Below, piece after piece: positions 8,645 to 19,003 of a stretch of DNA of 64,000 bases. The stretch is taken from contig NZ_CP083950.1 of assembly GCF_006439395.2 (NCBI RefSeq), positions 5,011,001 to 5,075,000 of the forward strand, in the 5' to 3' direction. Within the stretch, counting starts at the first letter, position 1. Every line of letters begins with the position of its first letter. The position numbers and the translations under genes are program-made. The notes under the pieces are model-generated. The model was not told the origin of the DNA and ran no database searches. It saw only the letters and a program-made list of their open reading frames with translations. The stretch is from Mesorhizobium sp. B4-1-4 (GTDB taxonomy: Bacteria; Pseudomonadota; Alphaproteobacteria; Rhizobiales; Rhizobiaceae).

Positions 8645-8689
8645 CCTCAGATGGCAACCGGTTGCGGGCTATCTGTCCACGGTTCAAAT

Positions 8690-8707
8690 GTACCAAATGT
8701 GGGGTAC
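8690..8707. promoter_or_regulatory. Candidate C-box operator of the restriction-modification cassette
   Basis: An 18-base inverted repeat, GTACC, eight bases, GGTAC, lies 46 bases before the controller start on the minus strand. The position fits autoregulation. Known C-boxes often have two dyads, and only one is clear here. Confidence 0.4.
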
Positions 8708-8757
8708 TTTCCGTTTGCCTCGATGCTTGCAGCTAAAATTAGCTTACGGAGCGGAGA

Positions 8758-10563
8758 TCAATCCCCCATCTTCAGCGCCTGGATAAACGCTTCCTGCGGG
8801 ATATCCACCTTGCCGAACTGGCGCATCCGCTTCTTGCCCTCTTTTTGCTTGTCCAAGAGCTTGCGCTTGCGCGAGACGTCGCCGCCGTAGCACTTCGCCG
8901 TCACGTCCTTGCGCAGCGCCGAGATGGTTTCGCGGGCGATGACCTTGCCGCCGATCGCGGCCTGGATCGGGATCTTGAAGAGGTGGTGCGGGATCAGCTC
9001 CTTCAGCTTCTCGACCATCTGGCGGCCGCGCTTTTCCGCCGCCGTGCGGTGCACCAGCATCGACAGCGCGTCGACCGGCTCCTCGTTGACCAGGATCGAC
9101 ATTTTTACCAGGTCGCCCTCGCGGTAGTCGGTCAGGTGATAGTCGAAGGAGGCGTAGCCCTTGGAGATCGACTTCAGCCGGTCGTAGAAGTCGAAGACGA
9201 CCTCGTTGAGTGGTAGATCGTAGGTGAGCATGGCGCGTTTGCCGACATAGGAGAGGTCGACCTGAATGCCGCGCCGGTCCTGGCAGAGCTTCAATATGCC
9301 GCCGAGATAGTCGTCGGGCGTCAGGATGGTGGCGCGGATCCATGGCTCCTCGATGGCCGAGATCTTCACCACGTCGGGCATGTCGGCCGGGTTGTGCAGC
9401 TCCTTCATCGAACCGTCATTGAGCAGCAGCCGGTAGACGACGGAAGGCGCCGTGGCGATGAGGTCGAGGTTGAACTCGCGCTCCAGCCGCTCCTGGATGA
9501 TTTCGAGATGTAAGAGGCCTAGGAAGCCGCAGCGATAGCCGAAGCCGAGCGCGGCGGAGGTTTCCATTTCATAGGAGAAGCTGGCGTCGTTGAGACGCAG
9601 CTTGCCGACGGCGGCGCGCAGATCCTCGAAATCGGCGGCGTCGACCGGGAACAGGCCGCAGAACACCACCGGCTGCGCCGGCTTGAAGCCCGGCAGCGCA
9701 TGCGCGGTCTGGCGCTTGTCCTCGGTGATGGTGTCGCCGACGCGGGTGTCGGCCACTTCCTTGATCGAGCCAGTGAAGAAACCGAACTCGCCGGGGCCAA
9801 GCTCCTCGACATTGACGCGGGCGGGCGTGAACACGCCGGTGCGCTCGACCAGGTATTTGGCGCCGGTGCCCATCATGCGGATGGTCTGGCCCTTCCTCAG
9901 CACGCCGTCGATGATGCGCACCAGGACGATGACGCCGAGATAGGCGTCGTACCAGCTGTCGACCAGCATGGCCTTCAACGGCGCGGTGGCGTCGCCCTCG
10001 CGCGGCGGCGGCAGCTGGTGGACGATGGCTTCCAGCACGTCGGGAATGCCAAGACCGGTCTTGGCCGAGATCAGCACGGCGTTGGAGGCGTCGATGCCGA
10101 TCACCTCCTCGACCTGCTCGCGGATGCGCTCGGGCTCGGCGGCCGGCAGGTCGACCTTGTTCAGCACCACGACGATCTCGTGGTTGTTGTCGATCGCCTG
10201 GTAGACATTGGCGAGCGTCTGCGCCTCGACGCCCTGGGAGGCGTCCACCACCAGCAGCGAGCCCTCGCAGGCGGCCAGTGACCGCGACACCTCATAGGCG
10301 AAGTCGACATGGCCGGGCGTGTCGATGAGGTTGAGGATATAGTCCTCGCCGTTCAAGGCACGGTATTTCAGCCGCACGGTCTGCGCCTTGATGGTGATGC
10401 CGCGCTCGCGCTCGATGTCCATCGAGTCCAGCACCTGCTCCTTCATGTCGCGCGCCTCCAGCCCGCCGGTCAGCTGGATCAGGCGGTCGGCAAGCGTGGA
10501 TTTGCCATGGTCGATATGGGCGACGATGGAGAAATTGCGGATGTGGTCGAGGGGCGTGCTCAT
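8758..10563 (-). CDS. lepA: Elongation factor 4 (LepA), ribosomal back-translocase GTPase
   Basis: A 601-residue translational GTPase. The G domain opens with [16 protein letters not shown] (G1), the switch [10 protein letters not shown] and the NKVDLP (G4) motif. Domains II, III and V follow, and the LepA-specific C-terminal domain ends [20 protein letters not shown], which binds the A-site region. LepA/EF4 helps ribosome assembly or stalled-ribosome recovery, depending on conditions. The ATG at 10563 ([11 protein letters not shown]) is chosen because homologues begin there; a longer frame upstream has no conserved residues. It faces the imported restriction cassette tail to head. Confidence 0.97.
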   Translation of the reverse strand: MSTPLDHIRNFSIVAHIDHGKSTLADRLIQLTGGLEARDMKEQVLDSMDIERERGITIKAQTVRLKYRALNGEDYILNLIDTPGHVDFAYEVSRSLAACEGSLLVVDASQGVEAQTLANVYQAIDNNHEIVVVLNKVDLPAAEPERIREQVEEVIGIDASNAVLISAKTGLGIPDVLEAIVHQLPPPREGDATAPLKAMLVDSWYDAYLGVIVLVRIIDGVLRKGQTIRMMGTGAKYLVERTGVFTPARVNVEELGPGEFGFFTGSIKEVADTRVGDTITEDKRQTAHALPGFKPAQPVVFCGLFPVDAADFEDLRAAVGKLRLNDASFSYEMETSAALGFGYRCGFLGLLHLEIIQERLEREFNLDLIATAPSVVYRLLLNDGSMKELHNPADMPDVVKISAIEEPWIRATILTPDDYLGGILKLCQDRRGIQVDLSYVGKRAMLTYDLPLNEVVFDFYDRLKSISKGYASFDYHLTDYREGDLVKMSILVNEEPVDALSMLVHRTAAEKRGRQMVEKLKELIPHHLFKIPIQAAIGGKVIARETISALRKDVTAKCYGGDVSRKRKLLDKQKEGKKRMRQFGKVDIPQEAFIQALKMGD

Positions 10564-10772
10564 GCCGGGCGCTTTAGCAGGGGCGGCAATCGGCGGCAAG
10601 GCTTGCGGCGCAAGGGCTGCCCTGGCGATCACGAAGCGGTGAGCATTGCCGGAAAAATCGAAAATCCGGGCCTGACGGCCTGGGATGCATAAATTTTAAA
10701 TGATCGCATTAGACCTTGGTTGTCGGCGGCATGGTATTCGCACGGCCGCTCATGTGTTTCGGGGGGTCAGAA

Positions 10773-11822
10773 ATGCGCAATGTTGCAAGCGGGTTTGCCC
10801 GCTCCCGCAGCGGCTCCATCATGCCGCTGTTCTTCCTGTGTACGGTGCCGCTGATCACCGTCGCCGGCTTTGCCGTCGATTATACGTCGGCCGTACAGAT
10901 CAGGTCCAATCAGCAGCAGGCGCTGGATGCCGCGATCCTGTCGATCACCACCATGGATACCGCCTCGACGCTGCCGCAGCGCCAGCAGGTGCTGCAGGAT
11001 ACCTTCCTTGCCAACGGTGGACAGGGAACCGCGACGCTGAACAGCTTCGTGGCTGGCACCACCGCCACCGCCACCACCGCGCGGGCCACGGCAAGTTTCG
11101 CCATGCCCACCGTTTTCATGACCATCGCCAGGATTGACACCGTACCGATCGCCGTCGCCTCGGCGGTCAGCAAGCCGCCGTCGCTGGTGCAGGCGAACTT
11201 TAAGGTAACCGGGGCGTCGGGCTGGTGGAACAAGACGATGACGCTCTACGGCACGCAGTTAGGGGCGACGGTGGCCAAGCCGCTGATGACGATCGACTAC
11301 ACCTATGGCAAGACCGGAGATCCGAAAGGCTATGGCACCACCACCACCAGCGTCCTGACGACCGATTCAACCGGCAAGACCGTCACCACGGTGGCCCAGA
11401 AGCAGGTCTGCACCGTCGGCAACAACCCACCCGCCGGCGTGACCCTCAAGCAGGATGCGAGCGGCACGAAATATTACTGTGTCGATACGATGTACCCGGC
11501 CAACGGCGCCGGCGCGTCAATCGACGTCAGCCAGATGGGTGGCCTCTACATGCAGATGTATGTGCCATCGGGGAAGCCGCAATATCTCACCACGAATGAT
11601 CCGACCACCTCCAACCGGCTCTATATCGACGGCGTCGAAGTGCCGACCGGGCAAAAGGTCGACATCTTCTCCGCCGTCCCTTGCAACCAGTCCAGCAACC
11701 AGGCCTGGGAAGACGGCGGCAGTCCGGTGCCGGCGCCAGTCTCCAATGCGGACTTCTTCTACACCGTCTCCGGCAAGTGCGACTTCAACCAGCGGCCCTC
11801 GAACACGGCGCTGACGCAGTAA
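10773..11822 (+). CDS. TadE/TadG-like pilus-assembly or envelope protein
   Basis: A 349-residue protein with the N-terminal look of TadG/TadE relatives: a short basic stretch (RNVASGFARSRSGSIMP), one membrane segment (about 14-35, LFFLCTVPLITVAGFAVDY), then a helix with QIRSNQQQALDAAILS. The rest is a Thr/Ser/Ala-rich extracytoplasmic part with several cysteines (C of VCTVG, YYCVD, VPCNQ, GKCDF) that could pair. No cpa/tad operon is nearby, so this is an orphan. The ATG at 10773 follows a GGGGGG run; an ATG seven codons upstream is possible. Exact role unknown. Confidence 0.65.
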   Translation: MRNVASGFARSRSGSIMPLFFLCTVPLITVAGFAVDYTSAVQIRSNQQQALDAAILSITTMDTASTLPQRQQVLQDTFLANGGQGTATLNSFVAGTTATATTARATASFAMPTVFMTIARIDTVPIAVASAVSKPPSLVQANFKVTGASGWWNKTMTLYGTQLGATVAKPLMTIDYTYGKTGDPKGYGTTTTSVLTTDSTGKTVTTVAQKQVCTVGNNPPAGVTLKQDASGTKYYCVDTMYPANGAGASIDVSQMGGLYMQMYVPSGKPQYLTTNDPTTSNRLYIDGVEVPTGQKVDIFSAVPCNQSSNQAWEDGGSPVPAPVSNADFFYTVSGKCDFNQRPSNTALTQ

Positions 11823-11839
11823 GGCGAAACCATTCGTGC

Positions 11840-12032
11840 AGCGTCTTTCTCCCCGTCACTATACGGGGAGAAATGCCCGGCAGGGCAATGAGGGGCAGCG
11901 CTGCCTTCTGCGTCTGTAAACAGACTTTGCCATCGGAAAATTCTTCCGGGGTGGCCAAAGCCGGACGTTGGCGCTGCCCCTCATCCGCCTGCCGGCACCT
12001 TCTCCCCGTATAGTGACGGGGAGAAGGACCCT
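11840..12032. repeat. Intergenic palindromic repeat, family A (copy 3, long inverted arms)
   Basis: Left arm: TTCTCCCCGTCACTATACGG, GGAGAAATGCCCGGCAGGGC, AATGAGGGGCAGCGC. Right arm, inverted: GCGCTGCCCCTCATCCGCC, TGCCGGCACCTTCTCCCCGT, ATAGTGACGGGGAGAA. A centre of roughly 85 bases carries no gene. This is the clearest MITE-like copy in the window. Confidence 0.8.
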
Positions 12033-12153
12033 GTACGGCACAGCGACGCACGAGAACATCACGAACCGGTGAGCTCTGTAACGAAGCCGCAAATGGCGGC
12101 GAAGTGGGGATATGACCGGCGCAACGGAGCGCCGTCCCCCACGGAGCAAGCCG

Positions 12154-12852
12154 ATGTCGCAGTCCAGACGCAGCAAATTCATCGCATTGTCCGGCGCGCT
12201 TGCGCTCGCGGCCACGCTCGGGGCGGCGCAAGCCCAGCCGCTCACCGTGGTCGAGCTGTTCACCAGCCAGGGCTGCTCGTCCTGCCCGCCGGCCAATGCC
12301 AATCTCATCAAGGTCAAGGACCAGCCCGGCGTTCTGGCGCTGTCCTTCAACGTCACCTACTGGGATTATCTCGGCTGGAAGGACACGTTCGGGAAGCAGG
12401 AGTTCACCCAGCGCCAGGTTTCCTACGAGCCGCCGCTTGGCCATGACGGGCCGTTCACGCCGCAAGTGGTGGTCAACGGCCATGCCGATGTCGTCGGCGC
12501 CGCACCGGGCGAGATCGAACATCTGATCACCGCCACAGGCAAGACCGGCGGTCCGTCGCTGTCGCTCGACGGCGGCAAGGTCGTGATCGGCGCCGGCCCG
12601 GCCCCGGGCGGCAAGGCCGATGTCTGGCTGGTGCGCTATGCCAGGGGCGTCGTCCAGGTGCCGGTGGCGCGCGGCGAAAACACCGGCCGCACCTTGCCGC
12701 ACGCCAATGTCGTGCACTCGCTGAAGAAGATCGGCAGCTGGAGCGGCGATGCCGCCACCTATGCGCTGCCCGCGGCGTCCGGCGGCCTCAGCACGGCTGT
12801 GCTGGTGCAATCGCCGGGCGGCGGCCCGATCCTGGCCGCCACCACGAACTAG
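12154..12852 (+). CDS. DUF1223 secreted thioredoxin-like protein
   Basis: A 232-residue protein with a signal peptide (FIALSGALALAATLGAAQAQ) and a thioredoxin-fold start: VVELFTSQGCSSCPPANANL with CxxC at residues 41-44. The mature domain (TYWDYLGWKDTFG, then PQVVVNGHADVVG) is the DUF1223 pattern. The CxxC suggests a periplasmic redox role, but the family has no proven function. The ATG at 12154 is chosen because the signal peptide begins there; an in-frame ATG 14 codons upstream is possible. Neighbour msrA is also an exported redox enzyme. Confidence 0.85.
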   Translation: MSQSRRSKFIALSGALALAATLGAAQAQPLTVVELFTSQGCSSCPPANANLIKVKDQPGVLALSFNVTYWDYLGWKDTFGKQEFTQRQVSYEPPLGHDGPFTPQVVVNGHADVVGAAPGEIEHLITATGKTGGPSLSLDGGKVVIGAGPAPGGKADVWLVRYARGVVQVPVARGENTGRTLPHANVVHSLKKIGSWSGDAATYALPAASGGLSTAVLVQSPGGGPILAATTN

Positions 12853-12961
12853 CAACCACACTTTCAAACGAGATTGCGCGACGCCGCCGTTGCGGCGCCG
12901 CCAATGCCGGTGGCTGACAGAGCCGCCATCCCCCTCAACGACCAAAGCCAAGGAGACCATC

Positions 12962-13285
12962 ATGACCGTTCTTTTCCGCCTGACGCTGCCCGCGCTCGCC
13001 CTCGCCCTCTGCTCGACGGCGCTGCTGGCCGGCGGCATCGCCCGCGCCGACGACGCCACCAACGCCATGAAGCCGGCCACGGACGCGATGGCGCCGGCGG
13101 CGGACGCGATGAAACCGGCAACCGATGCCATGAAGCCGGCTGATCCGATGGCCACCGACGCCATGAAGCCCGCGACGGATGCCATGAAACCAGCCGACGC
13201 GATGAAGCCCGCCGATGCCATGAAGCCGGCGACGGACGCGATGAAGCCGGCGGACGCGATGGGGGCGACGGCTCCGGCCAACTAG
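12962..13285 (+). CDS. Small secreted protein with DAMKPA repeats
   Basis: A 107-residue protein: a signal peptide (about 1-29, ending GGIARADD), then a tail made almost only of DAMKPA/DAMKPAT units, with variants DAMAPAA, DPMAT and DAMGATA. The repeat is Met-Lys-Pro-Ala-Asp-Ala in register, with no known fold, and resembles the exported MxK-type pentapeptide-repeat proteins of alphaproteobacteria in style. A GGAGACC site precedes the ATG at 12962. Many exposed methionines sit beside an exported methionine sulfoxide reductase (13474-14199), which suggests a sacrificial or oxidant-sensing role; that is inference. Confidence 0.7.
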   Translation: MTVLFRLTLPALALALCSTALLAGGIARADDATNAMKPATDAMAPAADAMKPATDAMKPADPMATDAMKPATDAMKPADAMKPADAMKPATDAMKPADAMGATAPAN

Positions 13286-13473
13286 GCCTTGGGCCACAGC
13301 TCCCCGCCGTCCCTGGCCATGGCCGTTCCTGTCCAAGGTCAGGGGCGGTCATTTTACCCGGGATGCGGGCGCGCCGACGCACACGAATGTGAGCTTCCGC
13401 CGTAACTCGTGCATCGCGCCGACCTATCCGATCCAATAGACTGATCCCTGTGGAAGCCATGAGGAGTGCAACC

Positions 13474-14199
13474 ATGACCAATATCAAGAACCGTTCGACC
13501 GGCCTTGTCCGGGGCGCGCTGGCCGCGCTCGTCCTGGCCGCCGCCGGCGCCGCCTTCTGGCTGACGCCGGCTGTTTCCGCCGAGGACGCGGTGAAAATCC
13601 CGCCGCCGGCGATGGACGAAAAGGCCGCTGGCGGCACCGAGACGGCGATCTTCGCCGGCGGCTGTTTCTGGGGCGTGCAGGGCGTGTTCCAGCACGTCAA
13701 GGGCGTCGCCAGGGCCGTCTCCGGCTACACTGGCGGCTCGAAGGAAAACGCCGTCTACGAGACGGTCGGCACCGGCCGCACCGGGCATGCCGAATCCGTA
13801 GAGATCACCTATGACCCTTCGAAGGTCACTTACGGCCAGCTGCTGCAGGTCTATTTCTCGGTCGCCCACAACCCGACGCAGCTCAATTACCAGGGACCGG
13901 ACTCAGGCACCCAGTACCGCTCGACGATCTTCGCCGAAAACGACGCGCAGAAGAAGATTGCGGAGAGCTACATCGCCCAGCTCGACAAGGCCAAGGTGTT
14001 CCCCGAGCCGATCGTCACCACGCTGGAGACGGGCAAGACCTTCTATCCGGCCGAGAACTACCACCAGGACTTTTTGACGCTGAACCCGACCTACCCCTAC
14101 ATCGTCTACAACGACCTTCCCAAGGTGGCGAACCTGAAGACGCTGTTCCCGGCGCTGTACAGTGAAAAGCCGGTTTTGGTGCTGTCGGCGAGCAATTGA
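13474..14199 (+). CDS. msrA: Peptide methionine sulfoxide reductase A, exported form
   Basis: A 241-residue MsrA that reduces the S-epimer of methionine sulfoxide in proteins. The catalytic motif GGCFWG is at residues 62-67 (Cys64), and the typical NYQGPDSGTQYRS and ENYHQDF segments are present. An N-terminal membrane segment (about 12-35) marks it as exported or membrane-anchored. The ATG at 13474 is preferred over upstream GTG/ATG codons because GAGGAG lies seven bases before it. It follows the DAMKPA-repeat protein gene on the same strand. Confidence 0.93.
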   Translation: MTNIKNRSTGLVRGALAALVLAAAGAAFWLTPAVSAEDAVKIPPPAMDEKAAGGTETAIFAGGCFWGVQGVFQHVKGVARAVSGYTGGSKENAVYETVGTGRTGHAESVEITYDPSKVTYGQLLQVYFSVAHNPTQLNYQGPDSGTQYRSTIFAENDAQKKIAESYIAQLDKAKVFPEPIVTTLETGKTFYPAENYHQDFLTLNPTYPYIVYNDLPKVANLKTLFPALYSEKPVLVLSASN

Positions 14200-14207
14200 G
14201 TATAGTC

Positions 14208-14353
14208 TCCCCCCTCGAGGGGGAGATGTCGCCGAAGGCGACAGAGGGGGTCGGTGCGCGTGAAGCGCTAACCTTCCGCCGCCGCAGGAGGCCGAACCCG
14301 GTCGAGCCGACCCCCTCTGGCCTGCCGGCCATCTCCCCCTCAAGGGGGGAGAG
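14208..14353. repeat. Intergenic palindromic repeat, family A-like variant
   Basis: Flanks of CTCCCCCCTCGAGGGGGAG and CCATCTCCCCCTCAAGGGGG face each other across GTCGCCGAAGGCGACAGAGG and CGAGCCGACCCCCTCTGGCC. It lies between convergent msrA and cydB and may end both transcripts. Confidence 0.75.
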
Positions 14354-14359
14354 CCGCTC

Positions 14360-15364
14360 TCAATCATAGGTCAGATCGGTCGCCTTGCCGCCGAACACAC
14401 GGTAGGCATAGAACGAAGAGAAGATGATGATCGGCAGCACCACCACCGTGCCCACCAGGATGATGGCCAGGCTTTCGGGCGCCGACGCCGCCTGCCAGAT
14501 GGTCAACCGGTCGGGCACCACGAACGGGTAGAACGACCAGGCGAGGCCGGCAAAGCCCAGCACGAAGATGCCGGCCAGCGTCAGGAACGGCGTCAGCGCA
14601 TGGCGGTCGTCTGGCCTGGGCAGGTGGAAGGTCTGCCGCCACAGCCACAGGAACAGCAGCGCCGACAGGATCGGTAACGGCGACAGGTACAGCATCTCGG
14701 GCCAGACGAACCATTTGTCGAAGATGCGCGGGCTGGCGAAGGGTGTCGCCAGCGACACGGCCGCCATGCCGAGCGCGGTCAGCACCAGGGTGGTGCGCAG
14801 CCAGCGCACCGCCTTCCTCTGCAGCGCGCCTTCGGTCTTGTAGATCACCCAGGCCGCACCCATCGCCGCGTAGGCGGCTGCCAGGCAGAGCGCCACCAGC
14901 ACGCCGAACGCCACGCCGCCCGGGCCGACATCGAGGCCGAGCACATAGACGCCCAGCATATAGCCCTGTGCCAGCGAGGCGATGACCGAGCCGAGGAAGA
15001 AGATGCGGTTCCAGCGGTGCTTGCGCTCGGTCGGCACCTTGGCGCGGAAGTCGAAGGCGACGCCGCGCAGGATCAGCCCGACCAGCAGCACGAAAACCGG
15101 AATGTAGAGCGCGGTCAGGATGACGCCATGCGCCATCGGGAAGGCGACCAGCAGCAGGCCGACGGCCAGCACCAGCCAGGTCTCGTTGGCGTCCCAGAAC
15201 GGACCGATCGCCGCGATCATCGTGTCCTGCTCGGTGTCTTCCGCCGCGGCGAACAGGATGCCGATGCCGAGATCGAAGCCGTCGAGAATGACGTAGATCA
15301 GGATGGCGAGGCCCATCAGGCCGGCGAAGATCAGCGGCAGCAGGGTTGGCCAGTCGTAGGTCAT
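14360..15364 (-). CDS. cydB: Cytochrome bd-type quinol oxidase, subunit II (CydB/CioB)
   Basis: A 334-residue, roughly eight-to-nine-helix integral membrane subunit. The hallmark ILDGFDLGIG sits at about residues 26-35, followed by DANETWLVLAVGLLLVAFP. It pairs with CydA upstream to form a cyanide-insensitive quinol oxidase that reduces oxygen to water without pumping protons. The gene is 285 bases downstream of cydA, with a family A repeat between, so transcript coupling is likely but not tight. No CydX-like small ORF is seen after it. Confidence 0.95.
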   Translation of the reverse strand: MTYDWPTLLPLIFAGLMGLAILIYVILDGFDLGIGILFAAAEDTEQDTMIAAIGPFWDANETWLVLAVGLLLVAFPMAHGVILTALYIPVFVLLVGLILRGVAFDFRAKVPTERKHRWNRIFFLGSVIASLAQGYMLGVYVLGLDVGPGGVAFGVLVALCLAAAYAAMGAAWVIYKTEGALQRKAVRWLRTTLVLTALGMAAVSLATPFASPRIFDKWFVWPEMLYLSPLPILSALLFLWLWRQTFHLPRPDDRHALTPFLTLAGIFVLGFAGLAWSFYPFVVPDRLTIWQAASAPESLAIILVGTVVVLPIIIFSSFYAYRVFGGKATDLTYD

Positions 15365-15448
15365 CTTTTTCTCCTCACCGCCAGAGCCGTTCTGTCGCGA
15401 TACGTCTATCTCCGAGGCGTTCGCTTGCGCCCGATTGTTCGAAATCAG

Positions 15449-15630
15449 CGCCGCCCCTCATCGCCCTGCCGGGCACTTCTCCCCGTATAGGGACGGGGAG
15501 AAGGGGGCTGGCCGCAATGTTGGCTACCTTCTTGCAACGCCGGTGATTGGCGGAAGCGGCGATGACAGCGCTCCTCTCCCCGTCCCTATACGGGGAGAGG
15601 ATGCCGGCAGGCAGGTGAGGGGCGGCGCGG
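15449..15630. repeat. Intergenic palindromic repeat, family A (copy 4)
   Basis: CCCCTCATCGCCCTGCCGGG and TCCCCGTATAGGGACGGGGA at the left face CCCCGTCCCTATACGGGG and GCCGGCAGGCAGGTGAGGGG at the right. It fills the gap between cydA and cydB. Confidence 0.8.
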
Positions 15631-15649
15631 ACCCGCGAGGAAGGCATGT

Positions 15650-17011
15650 TCACTCCCCTGCCGCCGGCTGCGACAGCGGCGCGTTGAGAACACCCGGCAG
15701 CGGCGAGGTGTCGCCATCATTGGCCGCCTTCAGCGCCAGGTGCACCAGCACGCCGAGATAGGCGATCAGCAACAGCACGTAGAGAATGAGATAGACGGCG
15801 AGCGTCAGCGCGACATGGCTGCCCGCCACCGGGCCGACGGCGTCGGCGGTCTTCAGCACACCCGTCACCAGCCAGGGCTGGCGGCCGATCTCGGTCGTGT
15901 ACCAGCCGGCCAGCGTCGCCAGCCAGCCCGACAGTGCCATCGGCACCATCAGCAGGGCGAGCGGCTTCGGCAGGCGGTGCCGGCGCTTGAGGAAGAAGGC
16001 CGCCGACCAGGAAACGGCAAGCATCAGAAGACCGGTTCCGACCATGATGCGGAAACTCCAGAAGATGGGGAAGACCGGCGGATGGTTGCCCGGAAAATCG
16101 TTCAGCCCCGGCACGACGCCACTGGCGCTGTGCCGCAGGATCAAGCTTGCCCCGTCGGGAATGGTCACCTCGAACCGGTTCTCCTTCGCCGCCTCGTCGG
16201 GCAGGGCGAAGAGCACCAGCGGCACGTTGGGGCCGGTGGTCCAGTTGGCCTCCATGGCGGCGATCTTCTGCGGCTGATGCTCCAGCGTGTTCAGCCCGTG
16301 CTGGTCGCCGGCCAAGATCTGGATCGGGATCAGGATCGCGGCGGTGAAGACGCCGGTGCGCAACGCCTTCCACATCGATTCCGACCGGTCGCCATTGAGA
16401 TAGCGCAGCGCCGACAATCCCGCGATCAGGAACGAAACCGTCAGGCCTGAGGCGAGCAGCATGTGGACCAGGCGATAGGGCATCGAGGGGTTGAAGACGA
16501 CAGCCCACCAGTCGACCGCATGCGCCTTGCCGTCGACCATCACGAAGCCGGCCGGCGTCTGCATCCAGGAATTCAGCGCGATGATCCAGAAGGCCGAGAC
16601 CGTGGTGCCGCCAGCCACCAGCACGGTGGCCAGAGTGTGGGTGCGGTTCGACACGCGGCGGAAACCGAACAGCATGATGCCGAGGAAGGCCGCCTCGAGG
16701 AAGAAGGCGGTCAGGATCTCGTAGGCGAGCAGCGGCCCGGCGATGTTGCCGACATGCTCCATGTAGCCCGGCCAGTTGGTGCCGAACTGGAAGCTCATGG
16801 TAACACCCGAGACCACGCCCATGGCGAAGGACAGAGCGAACACCTTCACCCAGGTGAAATAGGCACGCATCCAGGCGGAATCGTTGGTCGCGTTGTAGCG
16901 CAGCTTGAAGAACAGCAGCACCCAGCCCAGCGCAATGGTGATCGTCGGAAACAATATATGGAACGAAATATTCGCGCCGAACTGCATGCGCGAAAGTATG
17001 AGCGGGTCCAT
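15650..17011 (-). CDS. cydA: Cytochrome bd-type quinol oxidase, subunit I (CydA/CioA)
   Basis: A 453-residue subunit that carries the quinol site and three hemes. Conserved heme-ligand and core motifs are visible: RMQFGANISFHILFPT (His18), the GDQHG region and GRQPW. The quinol loop looks short, as in the cyanide-insensitive CioA branch rather than E. coli CydA. The ATG at 17011 (MDPLILSRM) is chosen because residues upstream in the open frame are not conserved. Forms the operon cydAB with 14360-15364; divergent from the ABC exporter pair at 17251. Confidence 0.95.
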   Translation of the reverse strand: MDPLILSRMQFGANISFHILFPTITIALGWVLLFFKLRYNATNDSAWMRAYFTWVKVFALSFAMGVVSGVTMSFQFGTNWPGYMEHVGNIAGPLLAYEILTAFFLEAAFLGIMLFGFRRVSNRTHTLATVLVAGGTTVSAFWIIALNSWMQTPAGFVMVDGKAHAVDWWAVVFNPSMPYRLVHMLLASGLTVSFLIAGLSALRYLNGDRSESMWKALRTGVFTAAILIPIQILAGDQHGLNTLEHQPQKIAAMEANWTTGPNVPLVLFALPDEAAKENRFEVTIPDGASLILRHSASGVVPGLNDFPGNHPPVFPIFWSFRIMVGTGLLMLAVSWSAAFFLKRRHRLPKPLALLMVPMALSGWLATLAGWYTTEIGRQPWLVTGVLKTADAVGPVAGSHVALTLAVYLILYVLLLIAYLGVLVHLALKAANDGDTSPLPGVLNAPLSQPAAGE

Positions 17012-17250
17012 GACGGGCTCCGGCTGCTGTAATACTCGCGAAGGATAGGCCCGAAGCGGCTTCAGGTCAAAGCGGCGTCCTGCCGCGAGGCCGAACGCCA
17101 CAGGACAATTTTGCCGGTTGCAAGCGACGCATTTTCGGCCGGTCCCCAAGCCTCGATGTCGAGAACTGTCAGCAGCGCCATTGACTTCCGGTTGCATGAA
17201 ACGACAACAGGCCTATATCAGGGGACCTCTTTCAGGCAGCCGTTTCAGAC

Positions 17251-18173
<923 letters not shown>

Positions 18174-18177
<4 letters not shown>

Positions 18178-18971
18178 ACCTGCGCGCTGCCATGAACCTT
18201 CGTGCGGCCCCCAATCTTCGTGCTGTATGGGCGATCTACCGGGTGGAGATGGCGCGTGCCTTCCGCACCGTGCTGCAGAGCATCATCTCGCCGGTCATTT
18301 CGACATCGCTCTATTTCGTCGTCTTCGGCTCGGCCATCGGCTCACGCATCACCGAGATCGACGGCATCAGCTACGGCGCCTTCATCGTGCCGGGCCTGAT
18401 GATGCTGTCGCTCCTGACGCAATCGATCTCGAATGCGTCGTTTGCCATCTACTTCCCGAAATTCGTCGGCTCGATCTATGAATTGCTGTCGGCGCCGGTC
18501 TCCTATCTGGAGATCATCATCGCCTATGTCGGCGGTGCTGCGACCAAGTCGATCCTGCTCGGCCTGATCATCCTGGCGACCGCGGCATTGTTCGTGCCGC
18601 TCAGGATCGAGCATCCGTTCTGGATGGTCGCTTTCCTGGTGCTGACCGCGGTGACGTTCAGCCTGTTCGGCTTCATCATCGGCATCTGGGCCAAGACCTT
18701 CGAACAGCTGCAGCTGGTGCCGCTTCTGATCGTCACGCCGCTGACCTTCCTGGGCGGCAGCTTCTATTCGATCCACATGCTGCCCGGCATCTGGAAGACG
18801 ATCACGCTGTTCAATCCGGTGGTCTACCTGATCAGCGGGTTCCGCTGGAGTTTCTACGGCAAGGCCGACGTCTCCGTCGGCGTCAGCCTCGGCATGACGC
18901 TGGTCTTCCTGGCCGTCTGCATCGCGATCGTCGCCTGGATCTTCCGGACCGGTTACCGGCTAAGAAACTGA
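18174..18971 (+). CDS. ABC-2 type exporter permease
   Basis: A 265-residue permease with about six membrane segments and the ABC-2 pattern: an N-terminal helix from a charged start (YRVEMARAF), [10 protein letters not shown], and [16 protein letters not shown] near residue 200. The first 17 residues are a small tandem motif ([18 protein letters not shown]), with an alternative ATG at 18192. Pairs with the ATPase at 17251 through an ATGA overlap. Confidence 0.9.
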
Positions 18972-19003
18972 CGCTGCTTCGCAGAAGCCGGTTCCCGCAG
19001 ACG

